Shown piece by piece: positions 1 through 9,735 of a stretch of 64,000 bases of DNA. Every line of letters begins with the position of its first letter. The first letter of the stretch is position 1. The notes under the pieces are model-generated. The model searched no databases and had not been told where the DNA came from. It worked only from the letters and a program-made list of their open reading frames with translations. Source of the DNA: Akkermansiaceae bacterium (GTDB lineage Bacteria > Verrucomicrobiota > Verrucomicrobiia > Verrucomicrobiales > Akkermansiaceae). The stretch is from positions 124,001-188,000 of the forward strand of contig CAJIZY010000002.1 of NCBI GenBank assembly GCA_905181965.1, given 5' to 3'. The translations under genes were made by a program, and so were the position numbers.

Positions 1-1561
1 CAGCATTTGTCACCCACTCCGCATTTTCACCATCAATCTTGAAGGCTGTGCGAATTAGGATGTCTTGAACGTCGCGCCAAGTGAGATCGTCATTCTCTTC
101 GAGCATCATTGCCGCCACCCCTGAAACCAAAGCGGCAGAAGCCGAAGTCCCACCAAAATCACTAATATATTCGGTGGTTCGGATTGGGTTATCATCTTCG
201 TCAACATCCAAACCGTAAGATGCCGCCAGCAAACTTTGAGCTCCACCGTCAGAAGGTGCAACCACCACAAGGTTAGCCCCCTTCTCCGAATATAGGGCAC
301 GCTGCCCAGCATCATCGATCGAACCTACCGCGATCGTGTATTTCGAGTTAGCGTAACCATCATAATTAGAGTTATCTTCGATCTCTCCTCCATCACCAGC
401 AGCCCACACGAAGATGTTTCCTAAGCCAACAGGGTTCGGATTCCCGGGAGTCGAAGGCCTAGAGCGTCCGAACAAAATTCCGTCTTCGAGCGCAGCTAGA
501 GTCAAAGGCCCAGGTTGTTCAAGATCTAGAGTCGCGTCGTCAGGTCCCCAACTTGAATTGTAGACATCGATAGTATCATTTTCGAAGGAGAGAGAAGCTG
601 CTTCGGTCACGTCGTCCGTTAAGCCATCCGGTCCGAGAAGCCTAATTCCCGAAAGCGTCGCATTGGGGGCAACTCCAGAAATTCCCTCGTTATTATTGAA
701 AGCCGCAGCAATCAAAGAGCCCACGCTCGTTCCATGGGTCAAAGCTGCGTCAAAAGTCGTGGGGTCAGCAGGATCACCTTCAAGCAAATTAAGGTGAGGT
801 CCAGTTGCATTCGCCGCGAGATCAGCGTGGTCGATTGACAAGCCATCATCGATCACTCCGACCGTGACCCCTTGACCTGTCGCGCGGTCTAAAGCGCCTT
901 CCAGCTTAATATCAATACCAGCAACTCCTCCATTAACACCAATATTGTTAAGGTTCCACTGATAGGCCCCATCTTCACGAGGATTATCGATGGTATCGTA
1001 AAAGGGATCACTTGGGATCGCCCGCTTGAACCTCTTCTTTGAGAAAACAGGCTCTGCTGAAACTACCTCTGGGTCGGCAGCAACCCGAGCGAGCTGTGCA
1101 AGCACTTTACCCGCGGACTCCTCTTCACAAATCGCAAGATTAGAACCTTCCCGAACCAACTCCATTGAGTGAATGCCACAACGCTCCTGCACTTCTTGTA
1201 AGCTTGCGCCATTTGCGAGCTTCACGACGTAATGATTACGGAGGATTCGTCGCGCATTCGGATTACGCTGCTCCCCATTAGGATAGAAAACCAAATACTT
1301 TTCGCCGCCAGGCTCAGAGGCCTGAGATATGATGGCGGAGATTGATCCAGCAGCAACCGGAGAAATCTTAAGTCGTCCCGACTCATCAAGGTGGCAAAGC
1401 TCGTAAGTGCAAAGGGTAAGATTGTTGATCAATCCGCCTTGTGAAAATTGGCGACTACCAGACGAGCTTGCTTGCCCGCTAACGATAGAGGCCGCGGAAT
1501 CACCAAACGAGCTGCCGGACAGCGCGATGAGTGTGAGGAAGGTCATTGATGACTTTTTCAT
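1..1561 (-). CDS. Secreted subtilisin-like (S8, kexin/proprotein-convertase type) serine protease, C-terminus outside window
   Basis: The minus strand is open from ATG at 1561 to the window edge (520 residues), so the stop and C-terminal domains are missing. Residues 1-20 form a signal peptide and residues 90-180 look like a propeptide ending in basic residues (KKRFKR). The catalytic triad is visible: Asp238 in VGVIDDG, His276 in THGTS and Ser473 in GGTSASA. The oxyanion-hole motif reads WAAGDGG, with Asp390 where most subtilases have Asn; animal convertase PC2 is known for the same exchange. Family assignment rests on these motifs. It likely acts outside the cytoplasm. It lies 48 bp behind the gene ending at 1610 on the same strand, so the two are probably co-transcribed; that protein may be a substrate or partner (inference). 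Confidence 0.85.
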   Translation of the reverse strand, partial: MKKSSMTFLTLIALSGSSFGDSAASIVSGQASSSGSRQFSQGGLINNLTLCTYELCHLDESGRLKISPVAAGSISAIISQASEPGGEKYLVFYPNGEQRNPNARRILRNHYVVKLANGASLQEVQERCGIHSMELVREGSNLAICEEESAGKVLAQLARVAADPEVVSAEPVFSKKRFKRAIPSDPFYDTIDNPREDGAYQWNLNNIGVNGGVAGIDIKLEGALDRATGQGVTVGVIDDGLSIDHADLAANATGPHLNLLEGDPADPTTFDAALTHGTSVGSLIAAAFNNNEGISGVAPNATLSGIRLLGPDGLTDDVTEAASLSFENDTIDVYNSSWGPDDATLDLEQPGPLTLAALEDGILFGRSRPSTPGNPNPVGLGNIFVWAAGDGGEIEDNSNYDGYANSKYTIAVGSIDDAGQRALYSEKGANLVVVAPSDGGAQSLLAASYGLDVDEDDNPIRTTEYISDFGGTSASAALVSGVAAMMLEENDDLTWRDVQDILIRTAFKIDGENAEWVTNA

Positions 1562-1609
1562 AGAAAATCGAGGTGGAAAATTAAGGTGATGGGTTAGAGC
1601 AATTAGGAT

Positions 1610-3109
1610 TTAGTTCTGCTCGAACTGAACACGAAGGAAGCAAGGGTTTACATTATATGCCGCACGACTTAGCACGCTGATTCGATCGTCATTGTTAAAT
1701 ACAATGAACCAGTTTGGGTCGCCCTGCTCAATCGTGACCCAATTTTCCTGATCTGAGGAATATTGCATAACATAGTCTAAGCGGGATCCAACACCCGGGC
1801 GTTTAGCTACTTCCAAATAGCACTGATCGTTTCCGATAAGCACTGGGGTTGGATTAGGAATCGAGGCTGGGTCCGTTGGGCTGGTTTGAAGCCCAAACTC
1901 TTCCAAGTTGGTGTATCCATCACCGTCAAAATCAGCATCGGGTTCAAGCAATTCATCAGGAGTTCCGGGAGAAAAACCTTCAGTCACGAAACCAGAGTAA
2001 GTATCAATGAGATCAATATCCCATTGATAGAGTCGAGTGGAGCGATCAACTGCGGAACCTACTCCAGAGTTGCGAACGAACTCAACCTCCACCGAAAACT
2101 GTTGGTTTGGACCAAAGAAATCCGGACCAAGATCATAGCCAGTCGGGATCCCAAGATCGCTACTACCAATCAGCTGAGGAAGCTCAGGGTTAGGTGGATC
2201 TGCTACAGGGATAGGAGGAAAAACTATTTTTCTCGTCTCGCGATCGCGGACCGAAAAGAAGATTCGATCATTACCCGAGAAAGTCGAGGGGTTAAACCCT
2301 TCCCATTGAAAGTTGAAAACAATGCGTGGATCAAGCTCCATGACCCCGTTACTCCAGCGGTCATCATTGGTGACGCGAAAATCATTTCCAACATCAATTC
2401 CTCCACTATCCACAGTACGACCCCCAGGCCCAGGGACCGCCTCCACCATTTCACGGTGAGAAGCACTCATGAAAAAATTTGCTGGATTCTCTTCACTCGA
2501 ACCAAGTGCCGGGAATTTGAAAATATAGGTCCCGGGAACGATCTCTCTTCTGTGACGCTCAAGTTCGTTTGGGAGATAAGTCCGTGTCGACTCAAAATCG
2601 GTCAATTCATATCCGACTCCGTTTACAGGATCATTGATGAGATCATAGAAGATGACAGTGCTATTATCTGCCCAATTAAAACCTCCAAGCGGTCGTGGGA
2701 GATCCGAAGGAGGTGCTGAGTACAATTCAACCGCTTCAGTTAAAAAAGGCTGAATGCTTCGTGCAGGAACAGGCTGACTAATAGAAACATAGACACCAAC
2801 ATCACGAACGCCATCACCATCCAAATCTCCCTGAGTAACGAGACCTGTCGTTCCACTTGGGCAAAATATATTAGGGGTTGTGTAAAAAGGACTAAAGTTA
2901 GCTGCACAGCCAAGAGTAGCGGCATTGCCATCGAAAACACGCACGAATAGCTCGCCACCCTGATACTCGGAATCGTTTGGTCCGATCATCTTGAAGACTT
3001 TGGTATCCCGGAAAGTGAGATCAAGGGTTTCAAGAAACTGTGCCTGAGCCAGCGTGGCTGTCAGTGAAAAGGCACCCGCAAGCAGGGCCGTAGATTTTAC
3101 GATGTTCAT
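1610..3109 (-). CDS. Secreted protein with Asp-rich calcium-binding motifs, function unknown
   Basis: About 499 residues from ATG at 3109, which begins a clear signal peptide ending near the AQAQF site; a TTG six codons upstream is less likely. Two calcium-loop-like stretches are visible: DGDGVRD near residue 100 and DADFDGDGYTNLEEFG near residue 400. The latter is the thrombospondin type 3/dockerin-like motif common near the C-terminus of verrucomicrobial secreted proteins. The last 90 residues resemble the short beta-rich tail found on many exported proteins of this phylum. I do not recognise an enzymatic domain. It is followed 48 bp later by the subtilisin-like protease on the same strand, suggesting an operon. 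Confidence 0.75.
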   Translation of the reverse strand: MNIVKSTALLAGAFSLTATLAQAQFLETLDLTFRDTKVFKMIGPNDSEYQGGELFVRVFDGNAATLGCAANFSPFYTTPNIFCPSGTTGLVTQGDLDGDGVRDVGVYVSISQPVPARSIQPFLTEAVELYSAPPSDLPRPLGGFNWADNSTVIFYDLINDPVNGVGYELTDFESTRTYLPNELERHRREIVPGTYIFKFPALGSSEENPANFFMSASHREMVEAVPGPGGRTVDSGGIDVGNDFRVTNDDRWSNGVMELDPRIVFNFQWEGFNPSTFSGNDRIFFSVRDRETRKIVFPPIPVADPPNPELPQLIGSSDLGIPTGYDLGPDFFGPNQQFSVEVEFVRNSGVGSAVDRSTRLYQWDIDLIDTYSGFVTEGFSPGTPDELLEPDADFDGDGYTNLEEFGLQTSPTDPASIPNPTPVLIGNDQCYLEVAKRPGVGSRLDYVMQYSSDQENWVTIEQGDPNWFIVFNNDDRISVLSRAAYNVNPCFLRVQFEQN

Positions 3110-3423
3110 TTTCGAAGGTGTTTGCAATGCATTTACATGTGTTTGGGGATCCTATCAATCGAAAAACTGTTCTTGTTCAACATTTCGGTCGATTGAATTA
3201 CCACAAATCTAGAATTCTGCCTGCTGGGAGGTTAGCTGGCTGAAGTGAAAGGCGACAAGCGCAAAATTAAAAAGCAACTCGTCTATTTTTCGAGAAACGT
3301 GAACTGAAGATTCCTTGAAAAAAAAACCGCTTTTTTACATCCCACTCAGATTTAGGGCCAATCCCGTATTTTCGAGTTCCCGCCGGCCTTAATCCAGCGG
3401 AAATACGGAAGAATCTCTTCTAT

Positions 3424-5245
3424 TCAACGCATTCCCTGCAACAAAAGTTCTGTGTTCGTTTTAGTGCGCGCCAGATTGCGCAAAAGGGTCTCGATGGCCT
3501 CCCCAATTGGCAAACTGGCGAGATGGCGGCGGATTTCCTGCACTCGTGGCAATTCATCAGAATGATAAAGCCGATCGTCATTTCTCGTGCCACTCTGGGG
3601 GATATGAATAGCGGGGTAAATTCGTTTTTCAGCTATTCTTCTATCAAGATGGACTTCCATATTACCTGTTCCCTTCAACTCCTCAAAAATCACATCATCC
3701 ATGCGATTTTCAGTCTCAATCAGGCAAGTTGCCAAAATTGTCAGACTGCCGCCTTCCTCGATATTCCGGGCCGCTCCAAAAAACTTTCGGGTTTCGGTGA
3801 TCGCCTTGGGACTAACTCCGCCCGAGCCGATCGGACCACCACGTGACGCATTATTGTAGCCCCGAGCTAATCGGGTTAAACTATCCAAAAGAATCACAAC
3901 ATCTTTCCCCTGCTCAACCAGTCGACGAGATCTTTCCAAAACAAGATTGGCAACTTCCGCGTGCCTCTTGGAAGGCTCGTCAAAAGTCGAAGCAAACACA
4001 TTTTGACCCACCATTTCTTCAAAATCGGTCACCTCTTCAGGCCGTTCATCCAAAAGAAGGATGACCAACTCGGTTTCAGGCGAGTTCAACTGGATCGATT
4101 TTGCGATTTGCTTAAGTAAAATCGTTTTTCCTCCGCGGGGAGGCGCTACAATCAAGCCTCGCTGCCCCTTTCCGAGTGGCGCCACCAAATCAACCACTCG
4201 CGTTGCGAGACCCGCCCCATCATCGGCCCCCTCAAGCACAAAGCGCTCTTCCGGAAAAAGTGATGTGAGCGAATCGAAGTGAGTCGGTTCCCCATAATCA
4301 GCTAAGGCCACCCCATCGATCTCAAGAATCTCGAGAACCGAAAGAAATTTGTCTCGGTACTTAGGTTCGCGGATTGACACTTTCAGCCGCTGGCCCTCAC
4401 GAAGGCTATATTCCTGCAGCATCTGAGCCGGCACATAAAGATCATCTGGGGAAGCCCTAAAACTACGAGACTCATCCCGAATCATGGCATAATTCCCACC
4501 TGTAAATTCCAAAACACCCTCCCCCTCAATACGAGTTCCATGAGTCGCATAACACGAGAGAATCGTGAATACCAACTGGGCGCGGGTCACCCGGTTGGGA
4601 ATACGAACCGGCAAGCGCTCAACTTCATCATAAAGATCACTCAGCGACTCTCTTCGGAATTTACTTAAATCGATCTGCGCTGGCACCTCCGGCGGAGGAG
4701 GTGGAGGAGTCTCCACTTTTTTGGGAAGTTCTTTAGCTTCGGTCTCTTTAACCACCGAAATCTCATCTTTCTTCGGCGCCTCAGCCTCCGCATCTTCTTC
4801 TACCGTTTCCTGAGAAGCTTTCACCTCAACCTGCTTCTTGGCTAACTTTTTGGAGGCTGCTTTTTTCTTTGCCTCAGGTTCAGCTGAGCAGCCTACGAGA
4901 GGCCCTCGCAACGGCCCGAGCCGACACTGCCACTGCCGCTTCTGCCGCTTCTGCCGCTTCTGCAGCAGCTAATTCGGCTGCGACAGCCTCAGCCATCGCA
5001 TCCTCCTTCTCATCTACAACAGCCTCGACCTCCACTCGAACTCGAGCTCGGTCGCCGCCTTTTTCGCCGCCTTTTTCGCCGCCTTTTTCGCCGCCTTTTT
5101 CGCCGCCTTTTTCGCCGCCTTTTTCGCCGCCTTTTTCGCCGCCTTTTTTAGCCGCTTTTTTAGCCGCTTTTTTCGCCGCTTTTTTAGCCACAGGCTTTGC
5201 AGCCACTTCTTTATTAGGCTCGATTGGTTCTTGCTCGTCAGTCAT
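3424..5245 (-). CDS. rho: Transcription termination factor Rho with long low-complexity N-terminus (apparent frameshift)
   Basis: Rho is the hexameric RNA-dependent ATPase that ends transcription. The C-terminal 400 residues are a full Rho: OB-fold RNA-binding region, Walker A (PPRGGKT), Walker B (VILLLDE), the Q/R-loop region, and a normal C-terminus ([11 protein letters not shown]). ATG at 5245 starts a basic extension of AAKK and GGEK repeats, then an acidic/Ala-rich stretch, ending in a TGA at 4880-4882. The main Rho frame overlaps it (open from about 4911). The two parts must be one gene broken by a one-base frame change in the Ala-rich stretch near 4880-4950; the alternative is a separate start at a TTG at 4911. 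The start overlaps the coaE stop by 4 bp (5242-5245), so coaE-rho is an operon. Confidence 0.88.
5053..5148 (-). repeat. Eight perfect 12-bp tandem repeats in the rho N-terminus
   Basis: The + strand unit cgccgccttttt is repeated eight times without a mismatch and encodes a run of GGEK units in Rho. Less perfect 12-bp units encoding AAKK follow on the 5' side of the gene (5149-5190). Such identical units are prone to copy-number change by slippage. Confidence 0.95.
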
Positions 5246-5844
5246 GAAATAGAAAGGGATTTCAGGAATCGTGCGAGTTGGCTCTCCAAAGTGGCGAGAC
5301 TCCCCTCATTCCAAAAAACGACATCCGCTCTGGCAACCTTTTCCATGATAGGAAGCTGCGCTTTGAGGATCGATGAAATCATTCTGTCTTCGAAGTGATT
5401 TCGGGCCTTGAGGCGGGTTCGTTGCGTAGCTTGAGAAGTAGCCACGACCAGATTTAGCTCCTGACCGAAATCAAATCCGCTTTCAAAAAGAAGCGGCACA
5501 TCTGCGACAAACAGTGTCGTTGAGTTCGTTTTAGAATAAAAATCTAGTTTCTCAAGACATTCCTTTCGCACTTTTGGATGTAGGATGGTTTCCAACTTCC
5601 CCCTTGAATTCTCATTTCCGAAAACAAGTTTTCGCAGAGCTGCTCGATCCAGAGATCCGTCAGCCTTGATCACCGATTGCCCCAAGGCATCCGAAATCTG
5701 CTCTAAAACCGTTTGTTTCTGCAACAGAGATTGCACTGACTCGTCACAATCAAAAAAAGCGGAAGTCGGCATCAGACGACTTATCATCTTACCTGCCGTC
5801 GACTTCCCAGTCGCAATCCCACCGGTCAGAGCAAACACTTGCAT
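5242..5844 (-). CDS. coaE: Dephospho-CoA kinase
   Basis: Phosphorylates dephospho-CoA at the ribose 3' hydroxyl, the last step of coenzyme A synthesis, in the cytoplasm. The protein is about 200 residues, the usual family length. It starts at ATG 5844 directly before the P-loop (LTGGIATGKST); an upstream in-frame extension to 5919 lacks family similarity and was not used. The DxDE-type motif (FFDCDESV) and the lid region (RTRLKARN) are visible. The stop overlaps the rho start by 4 bp. The upstream neighbour is a terminator at the end of the pilus-like cluster, so coaE-rho should have its own promoter within about 90 bp. Confidence 0.92.
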   Translation of the reverse strand: MQVFALTGGIATGKSTAGKMISRLMPTSAFFDCDESVQSLLQKQTVLEQISDALGQSVIKADGSLDRAALRKLVFGNENSRGKLETILHPKVRKECLEKLDFYSKTNSTTLFVADVPLLFESGFDFGQELNLVVATSQATQRTRLKARNHFEDRMISSILKAQLPIMEKVARADVVFWNEGSLATLESQLARFLKSLSIS

Positions 5845-5892
5845 AGGGAAACAATCGCCTGAAACGTTACAAGATACCAGCCCCGGCTCCCA

Positions 5893-5931
5893 AAAACAAA
5901 AAAGCGGGATCTGAATCACAGATCCCGCTTT
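5893..5931 (-). terminator. Rho-independent terminator after the secretin gene
   Basis: A perfect 13-bp stem (left arm 5901-5913, right arm 5919-5931, 5-nt loop) lies just after the secretin stop at 5939. On the minus strand it is followed by a T-rich run (ttttttgttttt). It closes the pilus-like operon and separates it from coaE. Confidence 0.9.
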
Positions 5932-5938
5932 GAAAGAG

Positions 5939-8540
5939 TTATTCCGAATTAATCTCCGGGAAGACTTGGAAGGGCAGTGTCTGCAGCACCTCCACCAACG
6001 GGAGGGGCTGAGAGTTTGCGGCCTTCACACGACTGCCGGTCGCATCGATAATCTCAGCAGTCACGAAGATGATAAGATTACTCTTGATGTGATTCTCAGC
6101 TTTGGTCTGGAAGAGACGACCAATGAAGGGAAGGTCTCCAAGAATGGGGACTTTATCCTCTACTGACTGAACATCTTCACGCATCAGACCACCGACAGCC
6201 ACCGTGTAGCCATCATAGATCGTCAGACCAGTTTTCACGCTGCGGACCGAGAAGACGGGCATCTCAATACGGTTTTCCGTGATCACGATCTGCACAGGGT
6301 TTCCAAGTGCATCAGTTGCCGGGGCTGTGATTGGGCTACCATAGTTAATGAAACCCTCAAATTCGACGATCGTCGGAGTGAAACGAAGCTCAATGATGCT
6401 GTCATTTGCATCGATCTGGGCTTCCACCTCAAGAGTGACACCGGTATTTTTGGTATCAAATGGGATCCGTAAAAGGAGTCACAGGGAAACCGGCACCGCC
6501 GCCGCCGCCGCCGCCATTCTGCTGGTTACCAATACCGCCACCAACTTGGTTAGGAAGCTCGGGTGGTTCGTATTCGGTTGGATAGATAAACTCGCGAATG
6601 ATCTCGATCGTAGCATTTTGACCCGGAAGGGCGACAACGCTTGGCGCGGTCATAATGTCCGCCCCTTTTTTCTGGGCGAGCCCACGCATAATCATCTGAA
6701 CCTGACCACTGCTGAACAATCCAGTCATGGAAAGGATGCCGGGAGCAACACTGTTGGCCTGAGCAGTCCGAGTTGGATTGTTCAAGATTGCATCGATGCT
6801 GTTGCGATTGACTGCGGCAGAACCACTTCTGAGGCTAGAGGTCACGATGTTGGAGACGTTCTCCTGAGGAGAAGCAGGAATCCCGGGGATGTTTACCCGA
6901 TCTACCGTTCCAATAAAGTCAGTGTTATTGCGAGCAGTTCCGCTTCCAACGGTGCCACCACCGAGGAAGTAGTTGCTACCCACTCCAAATGGAGTTGCGA
7001 TCCAATCAAAACCAAGCTCTTCACCATTTTCTTGGGAAACCTCCACAAACTTGGTGGTTACCCGGATCTGGCGGGGAGTGTCATTGATCGCAGCCTGAAC
7101 AATACCGTCGATCAATTCGAGGTTTGTTGGTGTGTTCCGCACGATCAGAGTGCTTGAGCTCTTCAGGAAACTAGCAGAGGAATTTGGAGGGAAAGAAACT
7201 CCATTCTCTTTGAGGAGAGTCACAATGTCCTTGCGAGGCTCGATACCGGCTGGGCCGTTATCATCGCTTGCAGCGAATGGATCGGGATCGCCACCACCAC
7301 CACCACCTTCACCACCACCACTTGTCGTAATGAAAGTCTCGAATGTAGGAGGAACAGTCCAACGACGCTGAACAATATCCGCGTCCTCACCTTCCGTGAT
7401 TGGAAGAAGCGTAACCGCGAACTCGTCAACCTTGTATCGAAGTTTCGCCTCGTCACAGATATACTGAAGGGCTACGCGAAGAGGAACCTGTCTCAGCTCA
7501 AGGTTCTTGATCAGGATCGCATTCGGATCGGTAGCATCACCGAATCCGTCGCCACCACCAAGAGCTTCATCATCACCAGCCGCTCCGCCGTCCTCGCCTA
7601 GAGTCTTGGGAGTACGAACCACAAAGTTGATGCCCTTTTGGCTTTCGTCGATCACGGTGTTGTCCAACTCGACGGAGCGGAGGCGAAGAAACTCTACAGC
7701 CTCTTCCACAGTGATATTGTTCAACTTCACATCAGGAATAATGATCTGGTTGAGTTTGGCGATAATCGAACGCTCACGGTCTTGACCTGAGTCAATATCA
7801 GGGCCCTGACGGACCTGATCACCAAGAGGAGGAACGGCGAGTTCCCATGCACGGTCAACCTGCATCAGCATCTCTGCTCGGGTCTGATCGTAAGCAGCAC
7901 GGTAGTAGTCGGACTTAACCGAAGAACAACGCTCCAGCCAACGACGAGCTGCCTTGTTGTATGGGTCTGTGCGAAGGACCTGCTTGAACTCTTGTTCCGC
8001 TTTGTCGTAAAGACCAAGGTTGTAGAAGCTTTCACCCTTATAAAGAGAACGACGAACTTTTTCGACATTCTCGGTGTGCTCGAAAGTCAGGCCCACCTCG
8101 GTGCGAGTGGGATCATCGAGATACTCGAGGCCCTTCTTAGCAGCTGGATTCCCTGGGTTGTTCTTGTCGATTTCCTCGAGGAGATCGCGAGCTTCCTGAA
8201 ACTTACCCTGCTGACGATACTGTTGTGTCAGAGCAACGGAGCCCTCTTCGAGGCTTTTTGTAATGAACTCGCGGCGATCGCTAGTTGCAGTTCCATACGG
8301 AAGGGTATTGAGGGCCTCACGATATTTTTGAACCGCAGTTTCAAACTCCTTATTACCGTAGGCCTCACGACCCTCGTTAAGAAGTTCGTCGGCCTTAGCC
8401 ACGTCCTGCTGACGGCGAATCGTTTCTTGCCTGAGCAAGTCCTCTTGACCGTATCCGGTCTCGACTGAGAGCGGCGCGATCACGAGTGCCGCTAAGGCAA
8501 ACATGGTGCGATGAGTTAGGTGTGTATTTCTCTTCTGCAT
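5939..8540 (-). CDS. Type IV pilus-like outer-membrane secretin, Amuc_1098 family (frameshifted)
   Basis: Outer-membrane pore of the verrucomicrobial type IV pilus-like system. A signal peptide (residues 1-31) precedes TPR-like helices (about 35-240), N-domains (about 275-520, including VKLNNITVEEAVEFL and a TLIVRNTPTNLELID motif) and a C-terminal secretin beta-domain. The reading frame breaks at about 6456: the first part ends in FTDPI and the rest continues one frame over as FDTKNTGVTLEVEA. Removing one C from the CCC there restores a continuous secretin of about 866 residues, so I favour a sequencing indel. It is the last gene of the five-gene cluster 13211 to 5939 and is followed by a strong terminator. 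Confidence 0.9.
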
Positions 8541-8662
8541 GATCTGAGTGATTTATTGTTGATTTGTGGGGGTGGTGGAAGCTCTTTTTTCAAAAACGGC
8601 AAAGTTTCCTTCGGCCTCTCCTACTCCGGGGTTAGATTTTACGATAGTATGTTGATTTTGAG

Positions 8663-9721
8663 CTACTGGGCGGGGACCTTAATTTCTATAGTTTTGACTC
8701 CGTCACCGAGGTTAAACTCAACGATGACTGATTCAGGTTTCCGGTCTGCACCGAGCTTAACTTCTGCCAGCTTGTAGATCTTATCAGCTCCATTGGCAGG
8801 CAAAGCAAAAGATCCGCTCTCTTCGAGAGTGATCTCGTTCCCTTCTTCCCCAATCGCACTTAAGCGCAGGGTGACACGGTGGTCGTAAAAGGTGATGTCT
8901 CGCAGCTCCGCCTTTTTGGCATTGAACGGAAGATCAAATTGCTTCTTATTTTTACTCGGATTTTGGTCCTCGATCGTAGCCCACTCACGCATCTGTTTAC
9001 CAGCAGGCCCCTCGAAAGCGCGCTTCTCGACATTTGTCAGCTTAAACCGGCCCTTTCCAGGATCGGACGAGAAAAATGTATCGCCGATCTTAATAACTTC
9101 GGAAGCAGGGATTCGGTTGGTCATGAGTCGCTTACCAAACGGAACATAAGCATAGTCAAACTGATATCCTTTCCCAAGAACCGTCTTAAAGAGCAAGCGC
9201 CACATGTCACTCTCAACCTTAACGACCTCGAGCTTTTGAACAAGAGCACCATAGTCGTCTGGATCGTTAGGATCAGTTTTAGCAAGAAATTCCTCCTTAT
9301 TCGTAAAGCCATCTGAGTCCTGATCCATTGTCGGGGAATCTGAGTAAGAAGGATCGATGCGGTGATCAACCCACCACTGATTACCAATCGGCGGATGAAC
9401 CGGTTCAATTTTTAGCAAATCGAGAAGCTTCTTATTATCTCCATCCTTGGTGTAGAGGTCGACACTCGTGAAGAGATTGACTGGACGGCCATCGGATGTT
9501 TTTTGATGAATGACGGGATCTTGCTCAGTGACCATCTTGGTCACCGAAGCAGCAATCTCACCGCCTTCGGCGGTCGTTGTTTTCCCCTGTTTGGTTTCGA
9601 GCTTACTGAACGTTTCGTTCAAAGCCTGATTCCCGCTGTATCCGAGGTAGCCGAGACCCGCAAGAACGAGGGTTCCGCCACCTAGTGCTGCGACATGATA
9701 GTTTTCTTTAATCCAGGACAT
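8663..9721 (-). CDS. Amuc_1099-family pilus-like system protein
   Basis: 352 residues. The N-terminus MSWIKENYHVAALGGG followed by a single membrane segment (about 9-29) marks a bitopic inner-membrane protein with a large periplasmic part. A calcium-type motif DQDSDGFTNKEEFLAKTD lies near residues 130-150. Gene order and protein type match Amuc_1099 of Akkermansia, which sits between the secretin and Amuc_1100. It probably plays an alignment-complex role (PilO/PilP-like) linking the inner-membrane parts to the secretin; that role is inferred. The gap to the Amuc_1100 homologue is 14 bp and to the secretin 122 bp. Confidence 0.85.
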   Translation of the reverse strand: MSWIKENYHVAALGGGTLVLAGLGYLGYSGNQALNETFSKLETKQGKTTTAEGGEIAASVTKMVTEQDPVIHQKTSDGRPVNLFTSVDLYTKDGDNKKLLDLLKIEPVHPPIGNQWWVDHRIDPSYSDSPTMDQDSDGFTNKEEFLAKTDPNDPDDYGALVQKLEVVKVESDMWRLLFKTVLGKGYQFDYAYVPFGKRLMTNRIPASEVIKIGDTFFSSDPGKGRFKLTNVEKRAFEGPAGKQMREWATIEDQNPSKNKKQFDLPFNAKKAELRDITFYDHRVTLRLSAIGEEGNEITLEESGSFALPANGADKIYKLAEVKLGADRKPESVIVEFNLGDGVKTIEIKVPAQ

Positions 9722-9735
9722 TTTTCGTAGGTGTT

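Noticed and set aside
1886-2719. A 277-codon + strand open frame opposite the secreted calcium-motif protein
   Set aside because: The minus-strand product has a signal peptide and known motifs; this one is basic and featureless.
5053-5148. CRISPR-like array
   Set aside because: The 12-bp units are contiguous, without spacers, and encode GGEK repeats in rho.
4880-6460. Programmed frameshifting in rho or the secretin
   Set aside because: No slippery heptamer with downstream structure was seen, and similar breaks occur in six other genes, which points to indels.
6348-7157. A 269-codon + strand open frame opposite the secretin gene
   Set aside because: Shadow of the secretin; the conserved protein is on the minus strand.
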